From a bacterium (GTDB taxonomy: Bacteria; Desulfobacterota; DSWW01), in the NCBI GenBank assembly GCA_015486285.1, contig WFRX01000032.1, forward strand, positions 1 to 41,622: DNA of 41,622 nucleotides, given 5' to 3'. Made by a program: the position numbers and the translations under genes. This document shows positions 8,349 through 16,007 of this stretch, one piece after another. How positions within the stretch are numbered: the stretch's first letter is position 1; each line of letters opens with the position of its first letter. A model generated the notes under the pieces. That model saw only the letters and a program-made list of their open reading frames with translations. It did not search any database and was not told the origin of the DNA.

Positions 8349-9662
8349 TCACTTCCTTGTTTTTACAATCTCTCTGATTAGATACAGGAAAGCGAAGGGA
8401 AGTAGCAGAATACCCACTGTGGCTGTCGCCGGCCGTTGCCTCCACCCCGGCCGGGCGGTGTCCGCCGCATTCATGCACCATCCGGGCACGAGATCCTCGA
8501 TGATGATGTCAATTCCGGCTGCCTGGCCCCCGGCTGTGACCGTTACAGGGACCGCGGTGCCCGGGTCGCAGGGGTTCGGTTCCTGCCCGGACTCGTCATC
8601 GCCGGAATACCAGTCCTCCGGGAAATTCGTGTCCGGGGTGAACTGAATCCGGGTGTTGATCTGGAGGGCGGCCACCGGTGAGCCGTCCAGAGGCTCGATC
8701 CAGACGCCGTATTCCCCCGGCGGGAGCCCGGGAATCCGGTAGGGGGCCAGGCGGCCCTCCGCCCGGTAACTGTAGGCACCGACCACCATGCGGGGCTCTC
8801 CACCCACCCGATCGTTCATGTCCCGCGCCACCACGTGCGCGCCGTTCGCCCCCGCCGGCGGGGAGCAACTCATCATCATTGCACCGAAAGGGACGTGGCC
8901 TTCGATCGATCCGAAGACGGTGTCGTACAGAGGGGACGGGTAGATGAACCCGTGCCAGGCAATGTCATCCGGATCCGGGGTCCGCCCGTCCATTACATCC
9001 CAGCCGATAAAAGGGAACATGACCGCCGCGCTTGAAGGCGGTCCGGATAGATCGCCCGCCGTGTCGTTCCGCACGTTCGAATGCGCGAGGCCCTGGAAAT
9101 GGCCTGCCTCGTGCAGGATGACCGCTTCCACGTCGAGGCTTCCCGGTTCCCCCGATGTGGACCAGTCCGGATTCGGCAGGTCTGGGAAAGGATCCGGGTT
9201 CAAGGTAATGGCCGCTCCCTGCATCTCGCCGGTTTCGAGGTCAAACGCCGTGTTCGTAATCGCGAGGACCCCCGGCGGCAGGGGTATCGGGACGCCTTGA
9301 ACGGAGGCCCAGTCATGGAAGACGATGAGATTGACGCGATCCGTCGGGTCCAGGTCCAGGACATCGGCCACATCCGGGCCCCGCACAAAGGTGATCCGGG
9401 AAGTAGGGATCGACTCCCATGTCTGGAAGGCGGCTTCCGTTGCATCGATGAATTGCTGCGCTGGATGAGGTCCCTCGATACAGCCCTCGGCAGAGGCCGG
9501 GTTCGTATTGTAAGGTACCGGAAACGAGGCGTCAGGCCAGAAGAGGGCATGCGGCGAAAGCATGTACAACCGTCCACCGGCACGGGCCGGACCCGGGAAG
9601 AGAAGGCAAGCCAGGACCGCGATCAGGAGCGAACCGTTACGAGCATGAGAAAACGCGGCCAT
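8349..9662 (-). CDS. Exported matrixin-type zinc metalloprotease with C-terminal membrane anchor
   Basis: The 437-residue protein has a signal peptide (LLIAVLACLLFPGPARA) and the metzincin zinc site HEAGHFQGLAHS at about residue 185, followed by a Met-containing segment (AAVMFPF) that could be the Met-turn. This matches peptidase family M10/matrixin. A carboxypeptidase-regulatory-like beta region follows (GEYGVWIEPLDG). The C-terminus is a hydrophobic helix (VGILLLPFAFLYLI) ending in a basic cluster (REIVKTRK), which resembles a membrane anchor or sorting tail, though no named sortase motif is seen. The start is ATG with a weak purine-rich site. It lies 9 bp after the preceding secreted-protein gene and is probably co-transcribed with it. 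Substrate unknown. Confidence 0.78.
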   Translation of the reverse strand: MAAFSHARNGSLLIAVLACLLFPGPARAGGRLYMLSPHALFWPDASFPVPYNTNPASAEGCIEGPHPAQQFIDATEAAFQTWESIPTSRITFVRGPDVADVLDLDPTDRVNLIVFHDWASVQGVPIPLPPGVLAITNTAFDLETGEMQGAAITLNPDPFPDLPNPDWSTSGEPGSLDVEAVILHEAGHFQGLAHSNVRNDTAGDLSGPPSSAAVMFPFIGWDVMDGRTPDPDDIAWHGFIYPSPLYDTVFGSIEGHVPFGAMMMSCSPPAGANGAHVVARDMNDRVGGEPRMVVGAYSYRAEGRLAPYRIPGLPPGEYGVWIEPLDGSPVAALQINTRIQFTPDTNFPEDWYSGDDESGQEPNPCDPGTAVPVTVTAGGQAAGIDIIIEDLVPGWCMNAADTARPGWRQRPATATVGILLLPFAFLYLIREIVKTRK

Positions 9663-9671
9663 CGCCTGCCC

Positions 9672-10145
9672 TTATTGCGCTGCAGCCAGGATTTCGGCCA
9701 TCAGCCTGTCTACGGAACGGCACCCGGCGGCGCTCCGTTGAAGCGAAGGGATCGGCCGGGCAAGCACCCTGTTTCCCGCGGGATCGGTTGCGATCTTGAA
9801 ACTTCCCTGCTGGAAGCCGGTCAGCACATGCGTGCCGTCGCGGGTGTAAAGGAACAGGATCAGCTCATCGCCCTCACCGAAGGCCGGCGCGCCGGGGAAC
9901 CCGGGGTTGTTGACCACGACGGTTCCCCGAAGGTCCCCTTTGAGCGACTTCGAAATCTCGAAGGTGATCTGCGCCAGAGGGACCCCGGGGCCTGCCGTCA
10001 GGATCCTCTGGGAAACCACTCTGCCCACCACAACCGATTGGGAATTCTTCGTGAGTTCGCGGACGTCCATCCAGTGAAGGGTCGTTGCGAGGCAGGGGGA
10101 GGCCAGCAACACCCAGAGACCGGCGACAAGACCTGCTCTCCGCAT
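9672..10145 (-). CDS. Small exported protein of unknown function
   Basis: The start is taken at ATG 10145 because AGGAG lies 9 bases upstream and the signal peptide (MRRAGLVAGLWVLLASPCLA) then begins properly; the frame is open to an ATG at 10190. The mature protein of about 137 residues has a beta-rich pattern (SVVVGRVVSQRI, then ITFEISKSLKGDLRGTVVV, then DELILFLY) and two cysteines, one in the signal region. I do not recognise a named family with confidence. It sits 9 bp before the metalloprotease gene, so the two are probably translated from one message and may act together outside the cytoplasm (inference). Confidence 0.65.
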   Translation of the reverse strand: MRRAGLVAGLWVLLASPCLATTLHWMDVRELTKNSQSVVVGRVVSQRILTAGPGVPLAQITFEISKSLKGDLRGTVVVNNPGFPGAPAFGEGDELILFLYTRDGTHVLTGFQQGSFKIATDPAGNRVLARPIPSLQRSAAGCRSVDRLMAEILAAAQ

Positions 10146-10218
10146 CCAGGCATCTCCTGATTCTTTTGTCATCCCTTCCATCCACTCCATCCACCATACC
10201 GGGTCTGTGTGCGATCGT

Positions 10219-11127
10219 CTATCCGTGCTCCGGGCCTTTTCGACCCCCCGGACGGGTAGAGGCCGTACCCGGGCTTGCCGCCTGTTTCCTTTTGACCAGG
10301 GAGCGGAGCCGTTTCAGGTTGATGCGATCGTCTCGTGGCGACTTTTTCGGTGTTTCCAGGATTTTCGGGACCCGAGCGAGCCTCCTGTCATTGAGGAAAA
10401 AGCCGAAAGGCTCTTTGCCGATGCGGCCGCGGCCGATGTGCTCGTGCCGGTCGACACGGCTGCCGAGGTCCCTCCTGGAATCGTTCATGTGGATGACACG
10501 AAGGCCACCGAGGCCGAGGACGGCGTCGAAGGCCTTCATGGTCGCCCTGTACTCCTTGCGGGTCTGGATCGGGTATCCGGCGGCGAAGATGTGGCATGTG
10601 TCCAGACAGGTGTCGACACGGATCCGGTGCTCCACCCGATGCAGGATTTCCGCGAGATGCTCGAAGCGGTGACCCAGGGAGGTTCCCTGGCCGGCGGTCG
10701 TCTCGAGACAGATCGTTACCTTTCCATCAGGCGATCGGTCGAGGGCCCGGTTGAGGGCCTCGGCAACCCTCTTCAGGCCCTTTCCCTCGCCTGAGCCGAC
10801 GTGCGAGCCAGGGTGTGCAACGAGCAGGGGTATCCCCAGAAGGTCGCATCTGTTCATTTCGTCGAGGAGGGCACGCCAGGATTTTCTGAAAAGGGCCTTG
10901 TCCGGGGAGGCGAGGTTGATGAGGTAGATGGCATGGGCGCAGACCACCCGCACCTTCGTTGCCTCCTGTGCCTGCTGGAATTTCTCGACGTCTTGCGGGG
11001 GAAGCCTTCCCGCCGTCCACTGCGTTCTGGATCGGGTAAAGATCTGCACCACATCGCAGGTGGCCGCCTTGCCGTTGTGAGGGGCGTTGTGCAACCCGCC
11101 GGCGATGGAAACATGGGCGCCGAGCAT
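10219..11127 (-). CDS. nfo: Endonuclease IV (AP endonuclease)
   Basis: The 302-residue product begins MLGAHVSIAGGL, the typical N-terminus of endonuclease IV, a TIM-barrel enzyme with a trinuclear zinc centre that cuts DNA 5' of abasic sites. Zinc-ligand motifs are visible: HPGSH near the middle, CLETTAGQG with the conserved Glu, RVDTCLDTCHIFAAGY, IHMNDSRRDLGSRVDRHEHIG. The start is ATG 11127, after AAGGGAG; upstream in-frame codons (to 11235) overlap the terminator of sat and are not used. The tail (about 30 residues after LKRLRSLVK) is basic and looks disordered. It is separated from sat by a strong hairpin, so it is probably not part of the sulfate island. Confidence 0.93.
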   Translation of the reverse strand: MLGAHVSIAGGLHNAPHNGKAATCDVVQIFTRSRTQWTAGRLPPQDVEKFQQAQEATKVRVVCAHAIYLINLASPDKALFRKSWRALLDEMNRCDLLGIPLLVAHPGSHVGSGEGKGLKRVAEALNRALDRSPDGKVTICLETTAGQGTSLGHRFEHLAEILHRVEHRIRVDTCLDTCHIFAAGYPIQTRKEYRATMKAFDAVLGLGGLRVIHMNDSRRDLGSRVDRHEHIGRGRIGKEPFGFFLNDRRLARVPKILETPKKSPRDDRINLKRLRSLVKRKQAASPGTASTRPGGRKGPEHG

Positions 11128-11177
11128 GAAAGGGGACTCCCTTCGAAATGGTGGTGAAGCGCTCAAAGGGCTGATGC

Positions 11178-11220
11178 ACGAAAAGGCCGGGTTCCCCGAG
11201 GGAGACCCCGGCCTTTTCGT
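11178..11220 (-). terminator. Bidirectional-type hairpin terminator of sat
   Basis: The arms 11178-11191 and 11207-11220 form a perfect 14-bp stem with a 15-base loop. Each arm contains an A4/T4 run next to the GC block, giving a U-tract within the stem base on both strands. It lies between the stop codon of sat and the start of nfo, both on the minus strand. Confidence 0.75.
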
Positions 11221-11262
11221 GCCGGTTTCAAGCAAAAAACGACCCTGGCAACGGGCGGGCGA

Positions 11263-12489
11263 TCAGCCGCCCGAGTGCTTGTGCAATTTGATTTTCGGCT
11301 TCTCTTTGAGCCCCCTGTAGTAGTTGATAAGGATTTCAGCAACTTCCGGCCGCGAGAATTCCTTGGGGGGGGCAATGCCCTCGGAGAGCATGGCGCGGAC
11401 CTTGGTCCCCGAAAGGAGGATGAAGTCATCCTTGGTGTGATCCGGTACATCGCGCATCATGACGACTTTGTTCAACTTTTTGGACCAGGCGGTGTGGTCG
11501 GCCTTGAAGATCTCGATCAGCAGGGCGCCCTTGGGAACCTCCTCGTCAAAGATCTTCTGTGCGTCGAAGGGACCGTAATAGTCGCCTACGCCGGCATGAT
11601 CGCGGCCCACGATCAGATGGGTGCAGCCCGCGTTCTGGCGGAAGAGGGCATGGAGCACCGCCTCTTTCGGGCCCGCATACAGCATATCGAAGCCGTACCC
11701 GGTGATCAAGACGGTATTGGGTTCGAAGTATTTCTCGGCCATGACCCGGATACACGCATCACGTACGTCGGCGGGGATGTCACCCTCTTTCAGTTTCCCC
11801 AGGAGCATGTGAACGAGGATCCCATCGGCCTTGACCGCCTTGTAGGCCATGCGGCAGAGTTCTTCGTGGGCCAGGTGCATCGGATTTCTCGTCTGAAAGG
11901 CAACCACCTTTTCCCAGCCGAGTTTCGCCATCTCTTCACGAATCTGATAGGCTGTGCGGAAGGTTTCAGGGAAATCTTCTGCGAAATAGGAGAAATTGAG
12001 TACCTGGATCGGTCCGGAAATGGCGGTTTTCCCGACCGAATTGAAGGCCTTCACCCCGGGATGTTCCATATCGTCCGTACGGAAGATCTGCTGGGTCATC
12101 ATCTTCATTTCGTCGTCGGTGAAGGTCTCGATCGCTTCCACGTCCATGACGGCCAGAACAGGGTTCCCGTCCACATTCGGGTCTCGGAGTGCGATGCGTT
12201 TGGCACCTGTGATGGATGAGGCGTCTTCCACCACATTGAGGATGGGTACCGGGAAGAACAAGCCGCCCGTTGTTTCCATCTTTTCTGCTACGCTCAGGGC
12301 GTCGGCCCTGTTCATGTAGCCGGTCAGCGGGTTAAAATACCCGCCCCCCAACATGACGGCGTTGGCCGCGGCGGCAGAGCACACAACGATGGAAGGCAGC
12401 CCTTCCGCCTCCTTGATCAATTCAGCGCGCGCCTTGTCATCCTGCACGAACAACGGATTCAGGGTATCGGATCCATGAGGTTTAATCAT
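11263..12489 (-). CDS. sat: Sulfate adenylyltransferase (ATP sulfurylase)
   Basis: The enzyme catalyses ATP + sulfate to APS + pyrophosphate, the activation step of sulfate respiration in the cytoplasm. The 408-residue protein has the substrate-binding motif QTRNPMHLAHE at about residue 197 and the second motif GRDHAGVGDYYG at about residue 290; LSGTKVRAML follows near the C-terminus. It is the homo-oligomeric type with no APS-kinase domain, as usual in sulfate reducers. ATG 12489 follows GGAGAGGAG; codons further upstream look untranslated. It is transcribed away from aprBA, with which it shares a 949-bp intergenic region, and ends at a strong hairpin. The first product, APS, is the substrate of the divergent aprBA. 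Confidence 0.96.
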   Translation of the reverse strand: MIKPHGSDTLNPLFVQDDKARAELIKEAEGLPSIVVCSAAAANAVMLGGGYFNPLTGYMNRADALSVAEKMETTGGLFFPVPILNVVEDASSITGAKRIALRDPNVDGNPVLAVMDVEAIETFTDDEMKMMTQQIFRTDDMEHPGVKAFNSVGKTAISGPIQVLNFSYFAEDFPETFRTAYQIREEMAKLGWEKVVAFQTRNPMHLAHEELCRMAYKAVKADGILVHMLLGKLKEGDIPADVRDACIRVMAEKYFEPNTVLITGYGFDMLYAGPKEAVLHALFRQNAGCTHLIVGRDHAGVGDYYGPFDAQKIFDEEVPKGALLIEIFKADHTAWSKKLNKVVMMRDVPDHTKDDFILLSGTKVRAMLSEGIAPPKEFSRPEVAEILINYYRGLKEKPKIKLHKHSGG

Positions 12490-12702
12490 GATTCTATACT
12501 CCTCTCCAAGAAGGATTGGGTTGGGTTGGAACGGATAACCAGTTCGTAAGGGTGGCCTGAGCCTGGTCGAAGGTGCGGCCCGGATGCGGCAATATCGCAC
12601 GATCCGGGGTGCCCCCACGGCACAGATGATGGCCGGGTCAATCAGGCGGTAAACGATCGCGGTGATTTTCGTGTGCGGCGATAAGGAATTAAAAACACGA
12701 CT

Positions 12703-12731
12703 ATTTTAGAAGGATTTCCCGGAAATGTCAA
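12703..12731 (-). promoter_or_regulatory. Sigma70-like promoter of sat
   Basis: On the minus strand a perfect TTGACA (12731-12726) is followed after exactly 17 bases by TAAAAT (12708-12703), 5 of 6 consensus. It would start transcription near 12697, giving a leader of about 208 bases before the sat ATG. The leader contains a small GTGCC/GGCAC hairpin. Confidence 0.6.
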
Positions 12732-12733
12732 TA

Positions 12734-12803
12734 CAGCATCCGAAAGGGGGCCGAGCCGCCCATTGCAACCTCCTTCCGGCGGGCCGGCTTCGACCGGATG
12801 CTG
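12734..12803. repeat. Imperfect inverted repeat just upstream of the sat promoter
   Basis: The outer arms 12734-12742 and 12795-12803 are exact 9-base complements (CAGCATCCG / CGGATGCTG). An inner pair of about 10 bases (CCGAGCCGCC against GGCGGGCCGG) matches at 8 of 10 positions. It abuts the -35 box of the sat promoter. Function unknown. Confidence 0.5.
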
Positions 12804-12910
12804 AACGAGCGAAATGGAATTCATATCGTCCTGGTAAGTTATATTATCTTAGCAAACTTATAAGAAGTTTATAAACGACTTTTTCTCATCAAGAAACTGT
12901 AAAATGTGAC

Positions 12911-12939
12911 TTGACACAGAGCCTGGATGGTGGTACAAC
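12911..12939 (+). promoter_or_regulatory. Sigma70-like promoter of aprBA
   Basis: A perfect TTGACA (12911-12916), a 17-base spacer and TACAAC (12934-12939), 4 of 6 consensus. Transcription would start near 12946, inside the palindrome that follows immediately. The leader to aprB would be about 490 bases. Confidence 0.55.
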
Positions 12940-12967
12940 CATAATGAATGAATAATCATTCATTATG
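12940..12967. promoter_or_regulatory. TetR/FadR-like operator palindrome at the aprBA promoter
   Basis: Two perfect 12-base arms (12940-12951 and 12956-12967) are separated by ATAA. The core TGAATGAATAATCATTCA fits the consensus remembered for the TetR-family FadR of Bacillus (TGAATGA-MTAN-TCATTCA). It starts directly after the -10 box and covers the expected start site, a classic repressor position. A related box lies at the dsrN promoter. No TetR-family gene is seen in the window. Confidence 0.65.
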
Positions 12968-13147
12968 AAAAAACTTTTCCACCATTTAACAATGGAGTAT
13001 GATGATCCGCGCGGCGCTTTCTTGACACCGAGACGATCGGTATCCACTGAGCAGCAAGAATTCATTGAGTAATTCGAGCACTTCAGGGAAAGAAGAAGGC
13101 CAAAGCATGCTGGTTCCTCACGACAGCCTTGTCATTCGAATCAATGA

Positions 13148-13188
13148 CCTGTTTCCTTGGAAACAGGGCGATTCGCATTCCTGTTTTT
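13148..13188 (+). promoter_or_regulatory. Possible attenuator hairpins in the aprBA leader
   Basis: Three segments can pair in two exclusive ways: CCTGTTT (13148-13154), AAACAGG (13161-13167) and CCTGTTT (13180-13186). The first pairing has a 6-base loop. The second has a 12-base loop that itself contains GCG-ATT-CGC and ends in a run of five T. The layout resembles an anti-terminator/terminator pair, but no regulator or ligand is known. Confidence 0.35.
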
Positions 13189-13438
13189 CTCCGCTTTTCA
13201 ACAGCACCGTCCCCTCTCATAATCGTATGAAGATGGTCGCCTGTGCGTGTACAGGCCGAAGCGACAACCATTTTGTATGCGCTCACAACCACAATGGAAA
13301 GGAGGTGAAAACGGAAACTACTGCGATTGCAGGTTTTTTTCGGTGAGCGACGAAGGAATAGCTGTAGTTGGTTGGGGACCGTTCCTCAGGAGCGGGGCCC
13401 CGTTTGTCCACGGGTAAGCAAGAAGGAGGAAAAAAAGT

Positions 13439-13891
13439 ATGCCTAGCTTCGTAATCATGGAAAAATGTGACGGATGTAAGGGGCAGGACAAGACAGCATG
13501 TATGCATATCTGCCCGAACGACCTCATGGTCCTGGATCTGGAGACGGACCCGGAAAATCCGAAGGCCTACAACCGGGATCCCGACATGTGCTGGGAGTGT
13601 TACAACTGCGTCAAGATCTGCCCCCAGCAGGCCATTGACGTAAAAGGGTATGCGGATTTCGTCCCGATGGGAGCAAGCGTGGTGCCGTTGCGCGGATCCG
13701 AGGACATCATGTGGACGGTCAAGTTCCGCAGTGGCGCCCTCAAGCGGTTCAAGTTTCCGATTCGGACCACCCCGGAAGGCAAGGCCGAGCCCCTGGCGGG
13801 ATGCAACACCGGGACCGAAGACCTCAAGGATCCCTTGCTCTGCACCGAGCCTGATTCCCTTCGGTATGAACTGCCTACCCTGAAAAAGTAA
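13439..13891 (+). CDS. aprB: Adenylylsulfate reductase, beta subunit
   Basis: This 150-residue iron-sulfur subunit passes electrons to the FAD of AprA for reduction of APS to sulfite and AMP. Two [4Fe-4S] clusters are bound by C10/C13/C21/C25 and C51/C54/C57/C61; the longer spacing in the first motif is typical of AprB. The C-terminal half forms the tail that wraps AprA and ends LRYELPTLKK. The start is ATG after AAGGAGGA. It lies 26 bp before aprA in one operon and behind a long leader with an operator palindrome. Confidence 0.97.
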   Translation: MPSFVIMEKCDGCKGQDKTACMHICPNDLMVLDLETDPENPKAYNRDPDMCWECYNCVKICPQQAIDVKGYADFVPMGASVVPLRGSEDIMWTVKFRSGALKRFKFPIRTTPEGKAEPLAGCNTGTEDLKDPLLCTEPDSLRYELPTLKK

Positions 13892-13917
13892 TTTTTCCCT
13901 GAGAGGAGGAGCTAGTT

Positions 13918-15813
13918 ATGGATACTTCTGTGTTCGAAACCGTAGAAGTCAATACCGACCTGTTGATTTGCGGCGGAGGGATGGCCGCGTGCGGTGCCGC
14001 CTTTGAAGCAGCCTACTGGGCCAAGAAAAACGGTCTGAAGGTGACCGTGGTGGACAAGGCGGCCATGGATCGTAGCGGTGCCGTGGCCATGGGCCTGTCG
14101 GCCATCAACGAGTACATCGGCATCGAAGAAGGCGAGCATACCGTAGACGATTATGTCCGGTATGTGCGCCAGGACCTTATGGGTGTTTCCAGGGAAGACC
14201 TGGTTTACGATATCGCCCGTCACGTCGACGGAACCGTGCATCTGTTCGAAAAATGGGGCCTGCCTCTCTGGAAGGACGAGAACGGGAAGTACGTACGGGA
14301 AGGACCGTGGCAGGTTATGATCAACGGCGAGTCCTACAAGGTCATCGTGGCCGAGGCCGCGAAGAACGCCATGGCCGAGATGGGCGACGACGGCGAGATC
14401 CTCGAGCGCGTCTTCATCGTCGAGCCCATCATGGATGGGGACAAGTGCGTGGGCGCGGTCGGCTTCAGTACCCGCGAAAACAAGGTTTATGTGTTCAAGG
14501 CCAAGGCCGTCATGGCGCTCATGGGCGGTGCGGTCCATGTCTTCAAGCCGCGGTCGACCGGTGAGGGACTCGGCCGGTCCTGGTATCCGCCTTTCAATTC
14601 CGGCGCCTCAGCGTACTTCACGATCCGGGCCGGCGCAGAGATGACCTGCCAGGAAATCCGGTTCATACCGGTCCGGTTCAAGGACGCCTACGGGCCCGTG
14701 GGCGCATGGTTCCTCCTGTTCAAGTCCCGCGCGACCAGTTCCCTGGGCGGCGAGTACATGGTGGAGAGAAAGGCCGAGCTTGCGGAGTGGGCCCCGTACG
14801 GACTCGGCAAGCCGATTCCCGCCTGCCTGCGGAACCACTGCGGGATGCGGGACGTTTACGAAGGCAAAGGCCCCATCTACATGCAGACCGCCGAGGCGAT
14901 CCAGAAGCTGGCCGAAGGGTACAAGGATGACCCGAAGGGCTTCAAGAAGAAAATGAAGGAACTCGAGAGCGAGGCGTGGGAGGATTTCCTCGACATGACC
15001 ATCAGCCAGGCGATCCTCTGGGCCGGTCACAACATCCAGCCGGAAGAGAAGCCGTCTGAAATCATGGCCTGCGAGCCTTACTTCATCGGGTCCCACTCCG
15101 GCGGTTCCGGCGCATGGGTCTGCGGCCCCGAGGATGTCGCCCCGCCCGAGTATTTCTGGGGATACAACCGGATGACCACCGTGAAGGGCCTGTTCACCGC
15201 GGGTGACGGTTCCGGGGCGTCCAGCCACAAATTCTCTTCCGGGTCTTTTACCGAGGGGCGTATCGCCGCCAAGGGCGCGATCGCTTACATCATGGACAAC
15301 AACGAGGCGCCGAACGTGGATGCGGCGAAGGTCGAAGAGATCAAGAAGAAGGTTCTTCAGCCGCTCGATCTGTTCGAGCAACACAGCAAGGAAACAAGCG
15401 ATCGGAACATCAACCCGAATTACAGCATCCCCCGCCAGATGATGTTCCGGCTCCAGAAGATCATGGACGAGTACGCCGGCGGCGTTTCCTCCTGTTTCGA
15501 GACCAATGCGCCGCTGCTCGAGAGAGGGCTGGAGCTGCTCGACATGCTGAAGGAAGATGCCGACAAGATGGCTGCGGAAACCTTGAACGAGCTGATGCGC
15601 TGCTGGGAAAACATCCACAGGATCTGGATCGCCGAGAGCCATGTGCGGCACCTTCTGTTCCGCGAGGAGACTAGGTGGCCGGGCTACTACTACCGCTCGG
15701 ATTTCAAGAAGATGGACGAGGACAACTGGCACTGCTTCGTCAATTCCGCCTGGAATCCGGAGACCGGCGAGTGGACGCTCAAAAAGGTCCCGATCATCAA
15801 CCTGCCCGTGTAG
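13918..15813 (+). CDS. aprA: Adenylylsulfate reductase, alpha subunit
   Basis: The 631-residue flavoprotein belongs to the succinate dehydrogenase/fumarate reductase family and carries the FAD where APS is reduced to sulfite and AMP in the cytoplasm. The dinucleotide-binding motif CGGGMAACGAAFEAA lies at about residues 18-32, and a second flavin segment is GLFTAGDGSGASSHKFSSGS. The C-terminal third is the helical domain ending in a W/Y-rich stretch (WPGYYYRSDFKKMDEDNW), as in known AprA. ATG 13918 follows GAGAGGAGGAG. It is co-transcribed with aprB and ends at a strong terminator, after which the electron donor complex qmoABC begins. Confidence 0.97.
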   Translation: MDTSVFETVEVNTDLLICGGGMAACGAAFEAAYWAKKNGLKVTVVDKAAMDRSGAVAMGLSAINEYIGIEEGEHTVDDYVRYVRQDLMGVSREDLVYDIARHVDGTVHLFEKWGLPLWKDENGKYVREGPWQVMINGESYKVIVAEAAKNAMAEMGDDGEILERVFIVEPIMDGDKCVGAVGFSTRENKVYVFKAKAVMALMGGAVHVFKPRSTGEGLGRSWYPPFNSGASAYFTIRAGAEMTCQEIRFIPVRFKDAYGPVGAWFLLFKSRATSSLGGEYMVERKAELAEWAPYGLGKPIPACLRNHCGMRDVYEGKGPIYMQTAEAIQKLAEGYKDDPKGFKKKMKELESEAWEDFLDMTISQAILWAGHNIQPEEKPSEIMACEPYFIGSHSGGSGAWVCGPEDVAPPEYFWGYNRMTTVKGLFTAGDGSGASSHKFSSGSFTEGRIAAKGAIAYIMDNNEAPNVDAAKVEEIKKKVLQPLDLFEQHSKETSDRNINPNYSIPRQMMFRLQKIMDEYAGGVSSCFETNAPLLERGLELLDMLKEDADKMAAETLNELMRCWENIHRIWIAESHVRHLLFREETRWPGYYYRSDFKKMDEDNWHCFVNSAWNPETGEWTLKKVPIINLPV

Positions 15814-15833
15814 AGGAAGTTAATTTTCTCGCC

Positions 15834-15880
15834 TCCGGGCGCCCCCTCTTCGGGGGTGCCCGGAGATCTCCTTTTTGTTT
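15834..15880 (+). terminator. Rho-independent terminator of aprBA
   Basis: The arms 15834-15846 and 15852-15864 form a 13-bp GC-rich stem with one G-U pair and a TCTTC loop. A T-run (15872-15876, then TTT) follows. It separates aprBA from qmoABC, so qmo needs either read-through or its own promoter in 15881-16007, where I see no clear -35/-10 pair. Confidence 0.85.
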
Positions 15881-16007
15881 CCTGTGACCAGGCAAAACCG
15901 ACTGAAGCTTTTCAAAGTCCTAAAGGTTGCCACGGGAAGGGTGGTACACCCCTTTCGAGACGGCGAAACGAAGAACCGGAGACCCCATAGCGTAGGAGCA
16001 AATCAGG

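Larger units (their letters stand above)
12490..13438. other. 949-bp divergent regulatory region between sat and aprB
   Basis: No convincing gene is seen here. The stretch holds a promoter for each flank, an imperfect long inverted repeat (12734-12803), a near-perfect operator-like palindrome (12940-12967), an AAACTT-N5-AAGTTT repeat near 12853-12870, and a ~490-base aprB leader with alternative hairpins (13148-13188). A strong ribosome-binding-like AAAGGAGGTGA at about 13300 is not followed by a suitably placed ATG. Several short frames (12642-12824 minus, 13065-13346 plus) lack ribosome sites. Confidence 0.6.

Noticed and set aside
12642..12824. 60-codon open frame upstream of sat on the minus strand
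   Set aside because: It overlaps the sat promoter and inverted repeat and lacks a ribosome site.
13065..13346. 93-codon open frame in the aprBA leader (TTG start)
   Set aside because: No ribosome site and no recognisable domain. Only its inner Cys-containing part is mentioned as a weak leader-peptide idea.
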